From positions 6,056 through 70,055 of the forward strand of contig JABGQM010000001.1 of NCBI GenBank assembly GCA_018648805.1: DNA of 64,000 bases, in the 5' to 3' direction. Positions 17,846 to 26,826 of this stretch are shown in pieces (position 1 is the stretch's first letter; each line of letters begins with the position of its first letter). The DNA is from Verrucomicrobiota bacterium (GTDB lineage: Bacteria; Verrucomicrobiota; Kiritimatiellia; UBA8416; JABMPJ01). The notes beneath the pieces are model-generated. The model had not been told where the DNA came from, made no database searches, and was given only the letters and a program-made list of their open reading frames with translations. Made by a program: the position numbers and the translations under genes.

Positions 17846-19108
17846 TCAGGCAGGGGGAATGGAAATAACATCATCCTTCGGGGCCGTGACGTTGCCGGTC
17901 TCAAACGCTTCGGCGGTGGGTATCAGGGCGCGATTGTAGAATTTGGACTTCTCGTTCTGCATGACATCGCTCCAGCGCACGATCTGACCGGTATAGGCCG
18001 AGATGCGCCCCATGATGGCGGCCATGGTCGCATGCGCCACGGTCTCGGCCTCGTTGAGCGGTTCCTCTTTGATGATTCCGCTCATGAGGTCGAGATGCTC
18101 CACCACGTAGGGGTTTCCCTGCGGGAAGGATGGGACCTTAATCGTCAGCTCACTGTCCGACTTAACCTTGCCGTTATAGCTCCCCTTGGTGCCCGTGAAG
18201 ACTTCACCCACGCGCGAATAGCACCCCTTGTTCTGACGACACATGCTGTGCACATGGCAGCCCTCGCCGTAATCGAAGTCGATGCTGAAGAAGTCATACT
18301 GGTCGCCGGTCTGACGCTTCGAACGCCCGCCAAATCCGTTGGCCACAATGGGATTCCGCCCAATAAACCAGTTGGCCACGTCAATATTGTGGACGTGCTG
18401 CTCGCAGATGTGGTCGCCCGACATCATGGACCAGTTGAGCCAGTTCTTGACGAGGTAATCGGCATCGCTCTGCCCCGCGTCGCGGCGCTTGACCCACGGC
18501 ACCCGACCGAGCCAGTAGATCTGGCCGACCAGAATATCACCAATGGCGCCATTATGGATCAGGTGCGCGGCTTGACGGTAGCGGTCCTGGTGGCGCCGCT
18601 GTGTGCCGGCCACAATGGACAGCCCTTTCAGCTTGGCCTTCTCGCCTGCAGCGATCACGCGGCGGGCACCGGGAGGATCTACGGCAACAGGTTTTTCCAT
18701 GAAGACATGCTTGCCGGCTTCAACCGCGGCCTCCAGATGCAGGGGGCGGAAGTTTGGTGTGGTGGCCAGCAACACGATATCGGCATCGCTCGCCATGACC
18801 TTCTGATAGCCATCCGCGCCGCCAAAGCATTGGGTCTCGGGAATCCCGTATCTGCTTCCAAACCCCTTGGCTTTGCCCTCGAACCAATCTGCCGCGGCGA
18901 CCCACTTGATCGTGACGCCCAACTGCTTGGCCGCCGCCACACAGTTCTTGGCCGCGTCATTGCCGCGTCCACCGCAACCAACCAGGGCCACTTTGAACTC
19001 CTTGATCCCGCCCTGTGCCTGCGCATTCAGGATGGAAAAACTGCTGAGCATGGCACCCGCTGCTGCGGTCCGGTTGATGAAGCTGCGTCGTGATATCTCG
19101 CTTGTCAT
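17846..19108 (-). CDS. Tat-exported Gfo/Idh/MocA family oxidoreductase (4)
   Basis: A 420-residue protein with the Tat signal MTSEISRRSFINRTAAAGAM. The Rossmann loop is ALVGCGGRGNDAA, the catalytic motif FMEKPVAVD, and the C-terminal domain contains SGDHICEQHVHNIDVANWF. This histidine-rich arrangement resembles a Tat-secreted subset seen in PVC genomes and differs from the other five copies here. The ATG at 19108 has AAGGA 5 nt upstream. It follows a ThuA gene by 11 nt, so a ThuA-dehydrogenase pair is likely co-translated, the same partnership as thuA-thuB in Rhizobiaceae (family knowledge). The substrate is unknown. Confidence 0.87.
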   Translation of the reverse strand: MTSEISRRSFINRTAAAGAMLSSFSILNAQAQGGIKEFKVALVGCGGRGNDAAKNCVAAAKQLGVTIKWVAAADWFEGKAKGFGSRYGIPETQCFGGADGYQKVMASDADIVLLATTPNFRPLHLEAAVEAGKHVFMEKPVAVDPPGARRVIAAGEKAKLKGLSIVAGTQRRHQDRYRQAAHLIHNGAIGDILVGQIYWLGRVPWVKRRDAGQSDADYLVKNWLNWSMMSGDHICEQHVHNIDVANWFIGRNPIVANGFGGRSKRQTGDQYDFFSIDFDYGEGCHVHSMCRQNKGCYSRVGEVFTGTKGSYNGKVKSDSELTIKVPSFPQGNPYVVEHLDLMSGIIKEEPLNEAETVAHATMAAIMGRISAYTGQIVRWSDVMQNEKSKFYNRALIPTAEAFETGNVTAPKDDVISIPPA

Positions 19109-19119
19109 GGGAGTCCTTT

Positions 19120-19998
19120 CTATTGGCCCAGGTAGGCGCTCAACTGTTCATCCGCCGGCGTCGGACTGGGTACGCCGTCCGCCGGCACCTCACCTTTCGC
19201 GATCCACACAATGGCATTGAGCAGCAGTTTGCGATAGCTGTCCTCTTGCCATCCCGCGTGGTAGTGGCCACCGGTCGTGCCAAAACCGCGTCCGCCGTCG
19301 GGCCGGGTGGTCACCCAGGCCAGGTGCTGCGGCAGACGCGCCTTTACTTCCTGGCGCACCGTCGGGTTGTTGCTGTGCGGTCCATCAGGACGCTTGATCG
19401 TATCCAGCGGGGGCACCGCCGAAAGCAGTGGCGTGACCCCCTGCATGCCTTCGGGAAAGCGCATGTGAAAATACCACTCATCGTTCATACTAAAGGGCTT
19501 CACGCCGCGGGTGACCGCATGCTTCGGGATGGTGGTGAAGTCGGCGGTCCAATGCGGATTGACCGACCAGTGCGTCTCGAAATAGCCACCGATCCACTTG
19601 AGCATGAAATCGCCCGGCTTACCCTTGGGGATTTCAACGCCATAGTGGATACAGCCGATGCCGACCCCTGCCGCCGCCAGCTTATCGAGTTTGTCCAGAT
19701 GCTTCATCGCCACATGCCCGCGCCCGCCATCGCAGTAAATCACGATCGCATCGGCGCCGGTGAAGAAGGCCGGATCCTCCGGCCAACCGCCCTTGTGGAT
19801 CGCCGTCTCAATCGCCGGCATGTGGGCTTCCAGCTCATCCGCAAAATACTGCAGTCCCGGGCCGTGCGCATGCGCCGCCTGGCCGTGACTCTCCCGGCCG
19901 GCCACAAAGCATATCTTCTTTGACTTCACAGCGACCTCCGCGGCATTCGTGCTAAGACATGCCGCGACAAGCAGCAGTAGTGTCATTATCGTTCTCAT
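19120..19998 (-). CDS. Secreted ThuA-like domain protein (2)
   Basis: A 292-residue protein with a short Sec signal (MRTIMTLLLLVAACLSTNAAE). The ThuA-like domain has ICFVAGRESHGQAAHAHGPG, ADAIVIYCDGGRGHV, GVGIGCIHYGVEIPKG and GGHYHAGW. This subgroup has the N-terminal SHG...H motif and a GGHYH segment, unlike the ThuA protein at 2412-3278. GGAG lies 7 nt upstream of the ATG. It is 11 nt from the downstream Tat dehydrogenase and is separated from the upstream epimerase-like gene by a 123-nt gap with a strong hairpin. Confidence 0.85.
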   Translation of the reverse strand: MRTIMTLLLLVAACLSTNAAEVAVKSKKICFVAGRESHGQAAHAHGPGLQYFADELEAHMPAIETAIHKGGWPEDPAFFTGADAIVIYCDGGRGHVAMKHLDKLDKLAAAGVGIGCIHYGVEIPKGKPGDFMLKWIGGYFETHWSVNPHWTADFTTIPKHAVTRGVKPFSMNDEWYFHMRFPEGMQGVTPLLSAVPPLDTIKRPDGPHSNNPTVRQEVKARLPQHLAWVTTRPDGGRGFGTTGGHYHAGWQEDSYRKLLLNAIVWIAKGEVPADGVPSPTPADEQLSAYLGQ

Positions 19999-20020
19999 AC
20001 TCGAGCTCCGCTATTTTTGG

Positions 20021-20101
20021 GACCACGGAAAACACGGAAAGCACGGAAACAGTCTTGATAATCAACCCTTCCCTTCCGTGGCTTCCGTGTTTTCCGTGGT
20101 C
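20021..20101. repeat. Inverted repeat with CCACGGAAAACACGG arms
   Basis: Two 28-bp arms (20021-20048 and 20074-20101) pair with one or two mismatches. Each is itself made of a repeated ACACGGA/CCACGGA word. The flanks add TTTTTGG on the left and GAAAAA on the right, extending the stem. The word resembles the interior arms of element A (589-679). It lies between the epimerase-like gene and ThuA (2), so it could act as an intercistronic hairpin in the message. Confidence 0.75.
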
Positions 20102-20121
20102 GAAAAAGATTCCCCCTACTC

Positions 20122-20967
20122 TCAGACCAGAGATTTGATCAGCGTGTAACCTTTCTCGTAGACCTCTTCTTCACTGGCGAAGCATTTGCGCCAGATGCGG
20201 GCGGCCGCGGCGAGATCGGGCAACGCCAGACCGAAGGCCTCGATCGTGTACCATCCGTCATACCCGCGCGCCTTGAGCGCCTTGAACAGAGCCTCGAAAT
20301 CAACGTGGCCGCTTCCGGGCGTGCCGCGATCGTTTTCGCTGATATGCACGTGCCGGATCACCTCACCGTGTGTGGCGATGGCAGCCGCAGGATCCTTCTC
20401 CTCGATGTTGGCGTGGAAGCTGTCAAACATGGCGCCAAAGTGTGGGTTATCGACCGCCTTCACCAGGGCCGCCGCATCGGCGAGCGTATTGAGAAAATAG
20501 CACTCGAAGCGGTTCAGGAATTCAACCGCCAGCGTGAGCGCCTGCGTCTGGGCGTACTCGGCCATCGTGCGCATGGATTCCACGCCGACTGCCTGCTCAT
20601 TATCCGTCGGGCCCACACCCGTAAAGAGACCCAGTGGTTGGTAAAACGGTCCAATCAGCACCTCGGCGCCCACCGCCTTCGAACAGTCGATCACCCGCTG
20701 CATAAACTCAACCGCCTTGGCCCGCTCACCCGCATCCGCACTGATCGCGTTGTGTGCGGCATCCGGCATCGCCGTCGAAGCCGAACACTGCAGGCCGCTA
20801 TCCCGCAACGCCTGCGCCACTTTCTGGTGCGGCGCCGTCTCGAGATTGCCCTGCAGAATGGGAATCTCAACGCCGTCATAGCCGACCGCCTTGAGCGTGT
20901 CGAAGAGCGGAAAATGCGCTTCCGTGACCTGCGTTGTCCAGAGCATCATGTTGAGGCCAATTTTCAT
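20122..20967 (-). CDS. Sugar isomerase/epimerase-like TIM-barrel protein (2), ketose 3-epimerase/hydroxypyruvate isomerase-like
   Basis: A 281-residue soluble TIM-barrel protein without a signal peptide. The metal ligands are visible: Glu in LAVEFLNRFE, Asp in GAMFDSFHANIEE, His in RHVHISENDRGTPGSGHVD and Glu in WYTIEAFG. The DSFHANIEE and SENDRGTPGSGHVD pair is typical of D-tagatose/D-psicose 3-epimerase relatives and hydroxypyruvate-isomerase-like enzymes, so a C3-epimerising or keto-sugar-isomerising role fits. AGGGA precedes the ATG at 20967. It sits 36 nt after a ThuA gene and before another ThuA-dehydrogenase pair, so it is probably the cytosolic step for the imported product. Confidence 0.85.
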   Translation of the reverse strand: MKIGLNMMLWTTQVTEAHFPLFDTLKAVGYDGVEIPILQGNLETAPHQKVAQALRDSGLQCSASTAMPDAAHNAISADAGERAKAVEFMQRVIDCSKAVGAEVLIGPFYQPLGLFTGVGPTDNEQAVGVESMRTMAEYAQTQALTLAVEFLNRFECYFLNTLADAAALVKAVDNPHFGAMFDSFHANIEEKDPAAAIATHGEVIRHVHISENDRGTPGSGHVDFEALFKALKARGYDGWYTIEAFGLALPDLAAAARIWRKCFASEEEVYEKGYTLIKSLV

Positions 20968-21003
20968 CGATATAGTCCCTTAATAAGGTTCCACTAAGCC
21001 GTG

Positions 21004-21786
21004 CTACTTCAGTTTTTCGCAAGCCCACAGCAGACCGCGCACCAGCATATCACCGTAGACGGGCTCCTGCATGGTGGTGTTGTGGTGGCCCAGCGACGTG
21101 CCGAACACCCTCGCCTGCTCACACTGGTTGACCCAGATGCAGACCTGAGGGCCCTGCTTGGCGTTGCCGTTGTCACCCATGGCCAGCGGTGTGGCGGTGG
21201 GCAGCACTTCATGCGAGTTGTATAGTTCACCGCCGGGCGTGGTCCATGTAGCGGGCAACCCCTTCATGATCGGGTGTTCTTTCAGAACCGGCTTCACCGT
21301 GATGGCGGCCTTGGGCCCATGGTTGGCCGAGGTGATGCCGAGGACTTTGACCCATTCCTCGCCCTCATACTTCTTCTTGTCGCTGCCCAGGTTCCAGTGA
21401 AAAGAGTGCAAGGCACAGTGGATCATAACGGCCGGCGTCGCGTCCTCGATATGCACCTTGGTGATGTTGTGGATCAGTGTGGTATCCGTGTTGTGGGCGT
21501 CACAGATGTTGTAGACGATTACATCATACCCGGCGGCCCAATCGGCCTTGGCCAGCTTCACCTTCGCGGCCTTCCAATCCGGCCCGATCACATCCACCTT
21601 GAAATCGCCACGTGCCTTGATCAAGGCGGGGATGAGGTCGGACTGTGCGGCATAATCGTGACAGCACCCGCCGGTGACATGCAGCACCTTGATCGGTGCC
21701 CCACGGTAGAGCTTCTCCGCCTCTGCATCTGTATTGAGTACTGCTCCCACAACCATCGCTGCCATGGCACACTTCACGATTGTCAT
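21004..21786 (-). CDS. Secreted ThuA-like domain protein (3)
   Basis: A 260-residue protein with an N-terminal export signal (MTIVKCAMAAMVVGAVLNTDAEA) and a ThuA-like domain. The key stretches are IKVLHVTGGCCHDYAAQ, YDVIVYNICDAHNTD, TPAVMIHCALHSFH, GGELYNSHEVLPTATPLA and ARVFGTSLGHHNTTMQEPVYG. The H-D-Y near the N-terminus and the final SLGHHNTT segment are strong family signals. The ATG at 21786 follows AAAGGAG at 8 nt; the in-frame codon at 21834 would put 16 non-signal residues in front. It sits between a DUF6807 gene (72 nt upstream) and the TIM-barrel gene (36 nt downstream). Confidence 0.86.
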   Translation of the reverse strand: MTIVKCAMAAMVVGAVLNTDAEAEKLYRGAPIKVLHVTGGCCHDYAAQSDLIPALIKARGDFKVDVIGPDWKAAKVKLAKADWAAGYDVIVYNICDAHNTDTTLIHNITKVHIEDATPAVMIHCALHSFHWNLGSDKKKYEGEEWVKVLGITSANHGPKAAITVKPVLKEHPIMKGLPATWTTPGGELYNSHEVLPTATPLAMGDNGNAKQGPQVCIWVNQCEQARVFGTSLGHHNTTMQEPVYGDMLVRGLLWACEKLK

Positions 21787-21858
21787 AACCGTCGCTCCTT
21801 TGATCGCATTGAAATGAAGGGTAGCGCACCCCACCGCTCATAACAAGGGCTGCAAGCG

Positions 21859-22800
21859 CTATCGTACCTCCGATGCTGAATACGCTTTCCAGCAAGCCTC
21901 GGCCTGTGCCGCAGGAACAGCGCCGTCATAGATGAACAGCCGGTAGCGACGCGTGTACGACTTGCCGGGCTCAAACAGCCAGGACGTGTCCTGAACGGTA
22001 TTAAAATTGATAAATATGGCGCCGTTATGCATGCGGGGACCCCAGGTCCGGAGCTTTTCAGGATGCGTATGGTTGCCGGGATGGCTCATCATGATGACAC
22101 CGGCCGTGGCGTCATGCGCTGTCGCCCCCTCAATCCGCACCCACCTGGCCCGGGTCGTATTGGCGTCGCTGTACGCATGGCCTTCGCTCGTCAGCACCGT
22201 GCTGTTGTTGGTGTTCCACACCGCGCTGCCTCGCAGGGCAAACCCGCTGTAGCGGTACTTGGAAATCGTCAGCGGCGTGTCTCCGGCCACGGCGTGAACG
22301 ATCTTCAGGTCGACAAAATAGCCCGGGGCAGGGAGCGCCACGACCTCTGATATCGACACGTGGAGCGTCTCGTTGAGCAGGCTGTCGGGGCCACCGGGGG
22401 CCTTGCGGTCGATGTAGACACTCTGCGCGGTGAAACCACTTCGGGTGGCCTGGCTCGCGCGAGCCTCGATGATACCGTCGCCGCGTTGAAGCTCCCAACA
22501 CAGTACCTTGCGGCCCTCCGTCTGGATGTACTTCCAAGGCCACCAGAGGCCGAAATGGTGCAGGTGGTCCTCCGGTTGCAGGTCGGTAACGACAAAGCCG
22601 GCAGGGGTCTTGAGCGGATGAATGAAGTTGCTGCCCTTGAACCGATCGCCCCCCTTGGGATGCGACATGGGGCGCGATTGATAGCTCAGCACGGCCTTTC
22701 CGTCGACCCTGAGCTCACGCTGCTCCGGGCCGGCTACACCAGGCGCCACAACGAGCAATGTGAGGGCGAGGGCCTGTAGAAGAAGGAATCTATTCATCAT
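21859..22800 (-). CDS. Secreted DUF6807/PmoA family protein
   Basis: A 313-residue protein with a Sec signal (MNRFLLLQALALTLLVVAPGVAG). It is rich in beta strands and has the family stretches VLSYQSRPMSHPKGGDRF, HPLKTPAGFVVTDLQPEDH, LHHFGLWWPW and MSHPGNHTHPEKLRTWGP. These match the PmoA/DUF6807 family, which is common next to Gfo/Idh/MocA genes in Bacteroidota and PVC genomes and has no established reaction; the name PmoA does not mean methane monooxygenase here. Conserved His/Asp in PEDHLHHFG and HPGNHTHP could form a metal or sugar site (inference). It starts 7 nt after the stop of the Tat dehydrogenase at 22808. Confidence 0.8.
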   Translation of the reverse strand: MMNRFLLLQALALTLLVVAPGVAGPEQRELRVDGKAVLSYQSRPMSHPKGGDRFKGSNFIHPLKTPAGFVVTDLQPEDHLHHFGLWWPWKYIQTEGRKVLCWELQRGDGIIEARASQATRSGFTAQSVYIDRKAPGGPDSLLNETLHVSISEVVALPAPGYFVDLKIVHAVAGDTPLTISKYRYSGFALRGSAVWNTNNSTVLTSEGHAYSDANTTRARWVRIEGATAHDATAGVIMMSHPGNHTHPEKLRTWGPRMHNGAIFINFNTVQDTSWLFEPGKSYTRRYRLFIYDGAVPAAQAEACWKAYSASEVR

Positions 22801-22807
22801 GTTCAGA

Positions 22808-24091
22808 TCAGATCTCCCAGCCCTTGCGATGCGGGTAATCGAGCATCGTGTTGGCTTCATCATCGCCGATGAACCGCTCGGCTTGCGGATCCCACTTCAG
22901 CTTGCGCCCCATCTTCATGGCGATGTGGTGGATCACGCAGACACTGTTGGACCGGTGCCCCACTTCCACCGGGCAGATCGGATCCTTGCGGGTCTTCATG
23001 GCGTCGAGAAAATCGCGCATGTGACTCTTGCTCTTGTAGAGCTGGACTTCACCCTCACCAGGGCGCTGCCGGAAGATGTCCCGGTCATGCGCTCTAAATC
23101 CACCGCGGTGAACCCGGATCCACCCATCCTCACCGATGAACTTCACCCCGGCGCCGCCGTTGTGCGAGGTCAGCTTGACCCCATTGGCGTAGGTGGCTTC
23201 CGCCTTGTAGCCGACATGCACGTTGAAAAGCCCACGATCCGGATAGTCAGCCGTCGCCGCGACCTCAACCGGCCCGGAATCGACGTCGGTTCCCATCCCC
23301 CACTGGGCGATGTCATACATGTGCGCCCCCCAGCCTGTGATCATGCCGTGGCAATATGTTGAAATCTGCAACCAGCCGGGGCGGCTATACCCCTTCTGGG
23401 GATGCACGCGGTCTTGGGTATAGGGGGCAAGCGGTGTGGGGCCAAGCCATGCGTCATAGTCCAGCGTCGCGGGCACGGGCATGGGGGTGGCCACACCGCG
23501 GCCCTGATCGATCGGTACCGCAACATCGATGCTCTGAAGCTTACCGAGTCGGCCGTTACGAATCAGTTCACAGGTGATCCTGAAATACTGGCTGGAGCGC
23601 TGCTGTGAGCCGGTCTGCAGGATGACCTTGTTTTGGCGCACCGCCTTGACCAGGGCCTGGCCCTCCGCGATGGAATAGGTCAACGGCTTCTGTAGGTAGA
23701 TGTCCTTGCCGGCCTTAGCGGTGGCAACGGCCACTACCGCGTGTTGATGATCAGGCGTCGAGATCGTTACCCCGTCGATGTCATCGCGCGCCAGCAGCTC
23801 GCGGTAATCCTGGTAGACCGTCGCCGGGTTGCCGGCGCCCTGGCGTTTCGCAACGAGTGACCCGGCCGACCGGGCACGCGTGACATCGGTATCGCAAACG
23901 GCCACGATGAGCGCCCCGCCCATGGCGGCTTCCATATCCCCTCGGCCCATGCGCCCCACACCGATACTACCCATGCGCAACCTGTTGCTGGGGGCCCCGG
24001 GACCACCCAGCACGTGACGGGGAATGATCATGGGTGCCGCCGAGGCCGCCATGACGCTCTTCAGAAATGTACGACGTGTTCTGTCTTTCAC
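22808..24091 (-). CDS. Tat-exported Gfo/Idh/MocA family oxidoreductase (5)
   Basis: A 427-residue protein with the Tat signal MKDRTRRTFLKSVMAASAAP. The nucleotide loop is GSIGVGRMGRGDM and the catalytic motif is LQKPLTYS: the lysine and proline are kept while glutamate is replaced by glutamine, as in copy 2. The C-terminal domain has GWGAHMYDIAQWGMG. The start is a GTG at 24091 with AAGGA 5 nt upstream. It follows the Nramp-like transporter by 37 nt and is almost joined to DUF6807 (7-nt gap), suggesting that oxidoreductase and DUF6807 act on the same compound. Confidence 0.87.
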   Translation of the reverse strand: MKDRTRRTFLKSVMAASAAPMIIPRHVLGGPGAPSNRLRMGSIGVGRMGRGDMEAAMGGALIVAVCDTDVTRARSAGSLVAKRQGAGNPATVYQDYRELLARDDIDGVTISTPDHQHAVVAVATAKAGKDIYLQKPLTYSIAEGQALVKAVRQNKVILQTGSQQRSSQYFRITCELIRNGRLGKLQSIDVAVPIDQGRGVATPMPVPATLDYDAWLGPTPLAPYTQDRVHPQKGYSRPGWLQISTYCHGMITGWGAHMYDIAQWGMGTDVDSGPVEVAATADYPDRGLFNVHVGYKAEATYANGVKLTSHNGGAGVKFIGEDGWIRVHRGGFRAHDRDIFRQRPGEGEVQLYKSKSHMRDFLDAMKTRKDPICPVEVGHRSNSVCVIHHIAMKMGRKLKWDPQAERFIGDDEANTMLDYPHRKGWEI

Positions 24092-24128
24092 GGCGGTCCT
24101 TGTTCCTTGTATCCGCGTTCAGGCGTGA

Positions 24129-25832
24129 TTATCGCCGCACCAGGCGAATGATATGAACGGCCATCGCCAGAGCGGCAAAAGTGCCCACGGCAGCCATGCC
24201 CTTCACCCCGGCCTTGTTCCACACACTCCATATGCTACCAAAGGTGGCCAATCCCGTGGCCGTGATCATCAGAACGTTCCACTTCACGCGGGCGAACCCG
24301 GTCGGCATGTTGTCGCCGAGCAGGCTGCGCGAGTTCATCATCAGCAGGAACGTGAAGTACGCAATCGGGAGCAACATCATACCAAAGACCGAAGTCGGCA
24401 TGACCAGCCAGACGGCGACATCTTTCCAGAAGAAAGGTCCCAGCACGCCGAGCAACGGGATCATGCTGCCGATACGATACCACTTGCCCGTGGGGGACTT
24501 GCGGAATATCTCGCAGATGGTGAAGCCGTTGATCAGCATCAGGATGATGATACTGGACACCGCCATGCCGAGAACCCCGAAACCAAACACGTACTGAGCA
24601 ACCGTCTGGCCGGTCAACGGGGACAGCGAAGCCGCCAGGTTGAACGCGTTGCGTTTGACCAGCATGGCGGACAAGACCTTCTCCGAGCGCGGCAGCGCGG
24701 CCACCGCGGCCGCCTGGTCCGCGTCGCTCAGCAGGGCGAACGTCTCCGTGCCTATCTCATGCTGCACCCGCTTGGCGGCCAGTGCGTTGTAGCCCTTGAC
24801 CACGTTCCCGGCGGGCTGAACGATCGCTCCGCCGACATCGGGTTCGCCCAGAAGGCCCGGCTCATACTTCGTATGGAATTGAGTGGCGGCCGCAATCACG
24901 ACACAGCCGGTGGCCAGAATGAACGGGATAAAAAGACCGGTCGAGAGGTCGAAAACCGCCAGGCCACGACAGGTCTTGTCCCAGCCCCGCTTGAGCAGGG
25001 AATAGGGCAGCAGGAAGGTCATGTTGATGCCGACCGCTGTGGCCGCGGCGGAGATCATCACGTCGCGCTGCTGGGCCACGATCAGGTTCTGCCAGAAGTC
25101 GCGGTAGTTCGAGGCGGCCAGGAACGGTTCAAAGGTGGCGGCCGGCTGACTGAGCAGCTTGAGATTGGGAATCAGTCCTGCCCCGATCGCGCCGAGGGAG
25201 AGCTTCCCCATCGCGGCCATTTTGACGACCACACCGAAAAAGGAGAGCACGATGGCTGCCACCATGAGCTTGATGATCAGGTTGAAAATCGCAACACCCC
25301 GGCCGCCGCTGTTGTAGGACCACACCATGGCCGTACAGATGACACAGATGACCGCACAGATGATCAGTTTGCCCGCGACATCCGGCATGGCGGCGGCGCC
25401 GAGCAGGTTGGGCAGCAGATTCTGCTGCACCGCAGCCGTCCCCAAGCTGAATTGGGGCAGACACCACACCACATTGGCCATCAACGTCGCCAATGCCCAG
25501 CCCCAGCCGAGTACCGGGTTCACATGCTGGTTGATGGCGTCAAAGGGCCGTTCCCCGGTCGAGAGCGTCACGTAGGCGATAGCGCTGAGCATGATAACGC
25601 CCATAATCATGGCCAGGGGTTGAAGCCAGAGCAGGGCCAATCCGCCCAGGACGCCGAGGAAGAGACTGCTACCCAGCGAGCCGCCGCCCAGCGTAATGGC
25701 ACTCTGCAGCCAGCCCGGACCCGACAACCTGATGAAGGCGCCCACTGTGGCGAGTGGCCCCTTCGTGCGGGCATTGAGAATAAGTTCGCGCTCTCTGCTT
25801 CCGGTATCACCCGTCGTCTCTTTTGAAGCCAT
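24129..25832 (-). CDS. Nramp-related membrane transporter lacking the metal-binding motif
   Basis: A 567-residue protein with about 11 hydrophobic helices. The opening FIRLSGPGWLQSAITLGGGSLGSSLF lines up with the first helix of Nramp divalent-metal transporters, where the usual motif is DPGN; here it is GGGS. The TM6-like segment reads AVGINMTFLLPYSLLKRG in place of the usual MPHN. Aspartate, asparagine and methionine ligands for metal are therefore missing. A hydrophilic insertion of roughly 80 residues (YEPGLLGEPDVGGAIV to PRSEKVLSAMLV) sits before the last helices. The fold assignment is fair, the substrate unknown; the neighbourhood (ThuA, Gfo/Idh/MocA) suggests an organic solute. The ATG at 25832 follows AGGAGA at 7 nt. 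Confidence 0.72.
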   Translation of the reverse strand: MASKETTGDTGSRERELILNARTKGPLATVGAFIRLSGPGWLQSAITLGGGSLGSSLFLGVLGGLALLWLQPLAMIMGVIMLSAIAYVTLSTGERPFDAINQHVNPVLGWGWALATLMANVVWCLPQFSLGTAAVQQNLLPNLLGAAAMPDVAGKLIICAVICVICTAMVWSYNSGGRGVAIFNLIIKLMVAAIVLSFFGVVVKMAAMGKLSLGAIGAGLIPNLKLLSQPAATFEPFLAASNYRDFWQNLIVAQQRDVMISAAATAVGINMTFLLPYSLLKRGWDKTCRGLAVFDLSTGLFIPFILATGCVVIAAATQFHTKYEPGLLGEPDVGGAIVQPAGNVVKGYNALAAKRVQHEIGTETFALLSDADQAAAVAALPRSEKVLSAMLVKRNAFNLAASLSPLTGQTVAQYVFGFGVLGMAVSSIIILMLINGFTICEIFRKSPTGKWYRIGSMIPLLGVLGPFFWKDVAVWLVMPTSVFGMMLLPIAYFTFLLMMNSRSLLGDNMPTGFARVKWNVLMITATGLATFGSIWSVWNKAGVKGMAAVGTFAALAMAVHIIRLVRR

Positions 25833-25845
25833 AGCCACTCTCCTA

Positions 25846-25902
25846 CTCACTGCCCACCGCTCACTCTCCCCCGTCCCACTGCTCACTGCTTACTGCTCAC
25901 TC
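25846..25902. repeat. Heptanucleotide tandem array (GCAGTGA-like)
   Basis: On the minus strand: GAGTGA, then GCAGTAA, GCAGTGA, GCAGTGG, an irregular G-rich unit, then GCGGTGG and GCAGTGA just before the ribosome-binding site of the Nramp-like gene. The TGA stop of ThuA (4) at 25897-25899 is in the first unit. A C-rich tract (CCCCCGTCCC units, 25903-25941) continues upstream inside the ThuA coding end. Confidence 0.8.
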
Positions 25903-26826
25903 TCCCCCCGTCCCCCGTCCCACTCTCCCCGTCCCCTGTCCGGGCGCATCGTCACACACGAGGTCGCCGGCCGCGTACTGGATGCCATCCAGCAGGAACT
26001 GTAAGAGCTCCGGTCGCTCGAAGCTCTGGGCATTATGCGAGGGACTGCAGTAGAAGACGCGTCCTTTCCCATGCCGCTTGATCCAGGCGACGTAGCGGAT
26101 ATCCGACCTGACCGCCGTGTCGCGCTTCCCGCAGTCGAGCAGGGCGGTGTCCATGGCCAGGAGCGGACGGAAGTTCTTGTCAGCGTAGGCGTTCTTGAAG
26201 AGATAGGGCTCATCCACATGAACGAAGGGCTGCCCCTTGAAGGCGGCCACGAGCGGATGCGTGGGATCCACCACCCGGCAGGTAACCTCCTGCTGCCGGG
26301 GATGGAAGTCAAACGATCCGCCCAGCATCTTGCTGAAGGCGGCGGAGTTGTTCTGCATGGTGACGGCGCCGTGAATGGCCACGAGGCCGTTGCCGCGTGC
26401 AATGTGTGCCAGCAGACTCGCTTCAAGCCGGGCCGCCGCGGCGGCGTCCTTCGTGGCATCGAAAAAGAGGTCGCGCTTGCGGCGGTCGGAGCAGGTATTG
26501 TTCAACACGATCACGTCGAAGCGCTTGATGTTCTCCGGCTCAAACATCTTCACATCGTTGCTTACGACGACATCATAGGCGTCGCTCTTTTCGCCGATGA
26601 TCTTGACCACTTCGGTGGTGTGCGGTGTGACCCAGTGCTTGAAGCCGGTCATCAGGGAGAAGACGAGCAGCGTGGGCCGCTGCTTCGGCGTGACAGTCGG
26701 GCGCTCGGGCGCAGCCGCGCGGATGGTGGTCTGCCATGCCTCTGTGAGCGGCACGGTCTTCATTCCTGCGTTGGCGCTGGTTCCGATCGCAAGCGCAAGG
26801 ACAGCATACAACAGGCGACGTTTCAT
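25897..26826 (-). CDS. Secreted ThuA-like domain protein (4)
   Basis: A 309-residue protein with a Sec signal (MKRRLLYAVLALAIGTSANAG). The ThuA-like domain has TLLVFSLMTGFKHWVTPHTT, FDVIVLNNTCSDRRKRDLFF, GNGLVAIHGAVTMQNNSAAF, DEPYLFKNAYADKNFRPLL and GRVFYCSPSHNAQSF. The last 20 or so residues (GQGTGRVGRGTGGE) are encoded by a low-complexity C/G-rich tract and are not part of the family, so the C-terminus looks extended into repeat DNA. The ATG at 26826 follows GGGAGAG. It is the first gene of the minus-strand island; the divergent Gfo/Idh/MocA gene (6) starts 203 nt away, so the region between holds both promoters. Confidence 0.86.
   Translation of the reverse strand: MKRRLLYAVLALAIGTSANAGMKTVPLTEAWQTTIRAAAPERPTVTPKQRPTLLVFSLMTGFKHWVTPHTTEVVKIIGEKSDAYDVVVSNDVKMFEPENIKRFDVIVLNNTCSDRRKRDLFFDATKDAAAAARLEASLLAHIARGNGLVAIHGAVTMQNNSAAFSKMLGGSFDFHPRQQEVTCRVVDPTHPLVAAFKGQPFVHVDEPYLFKNAYADKNFRPLLAMDTALLDCGKRDTAVRSDIRYVAWIKRHGKGRVFYCSPSHNAQSFERPELLQFLLDGIQYAAGDLVCDDAPGQGTGRVGRGTGGE

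Noticed and set aside
24153-25826. 557-codon plus-strand open frame
   Set aside because: Mirror of the Nramp-like gene; very high Gln/His/Arg content typical of antisense in GC-rich DNA.
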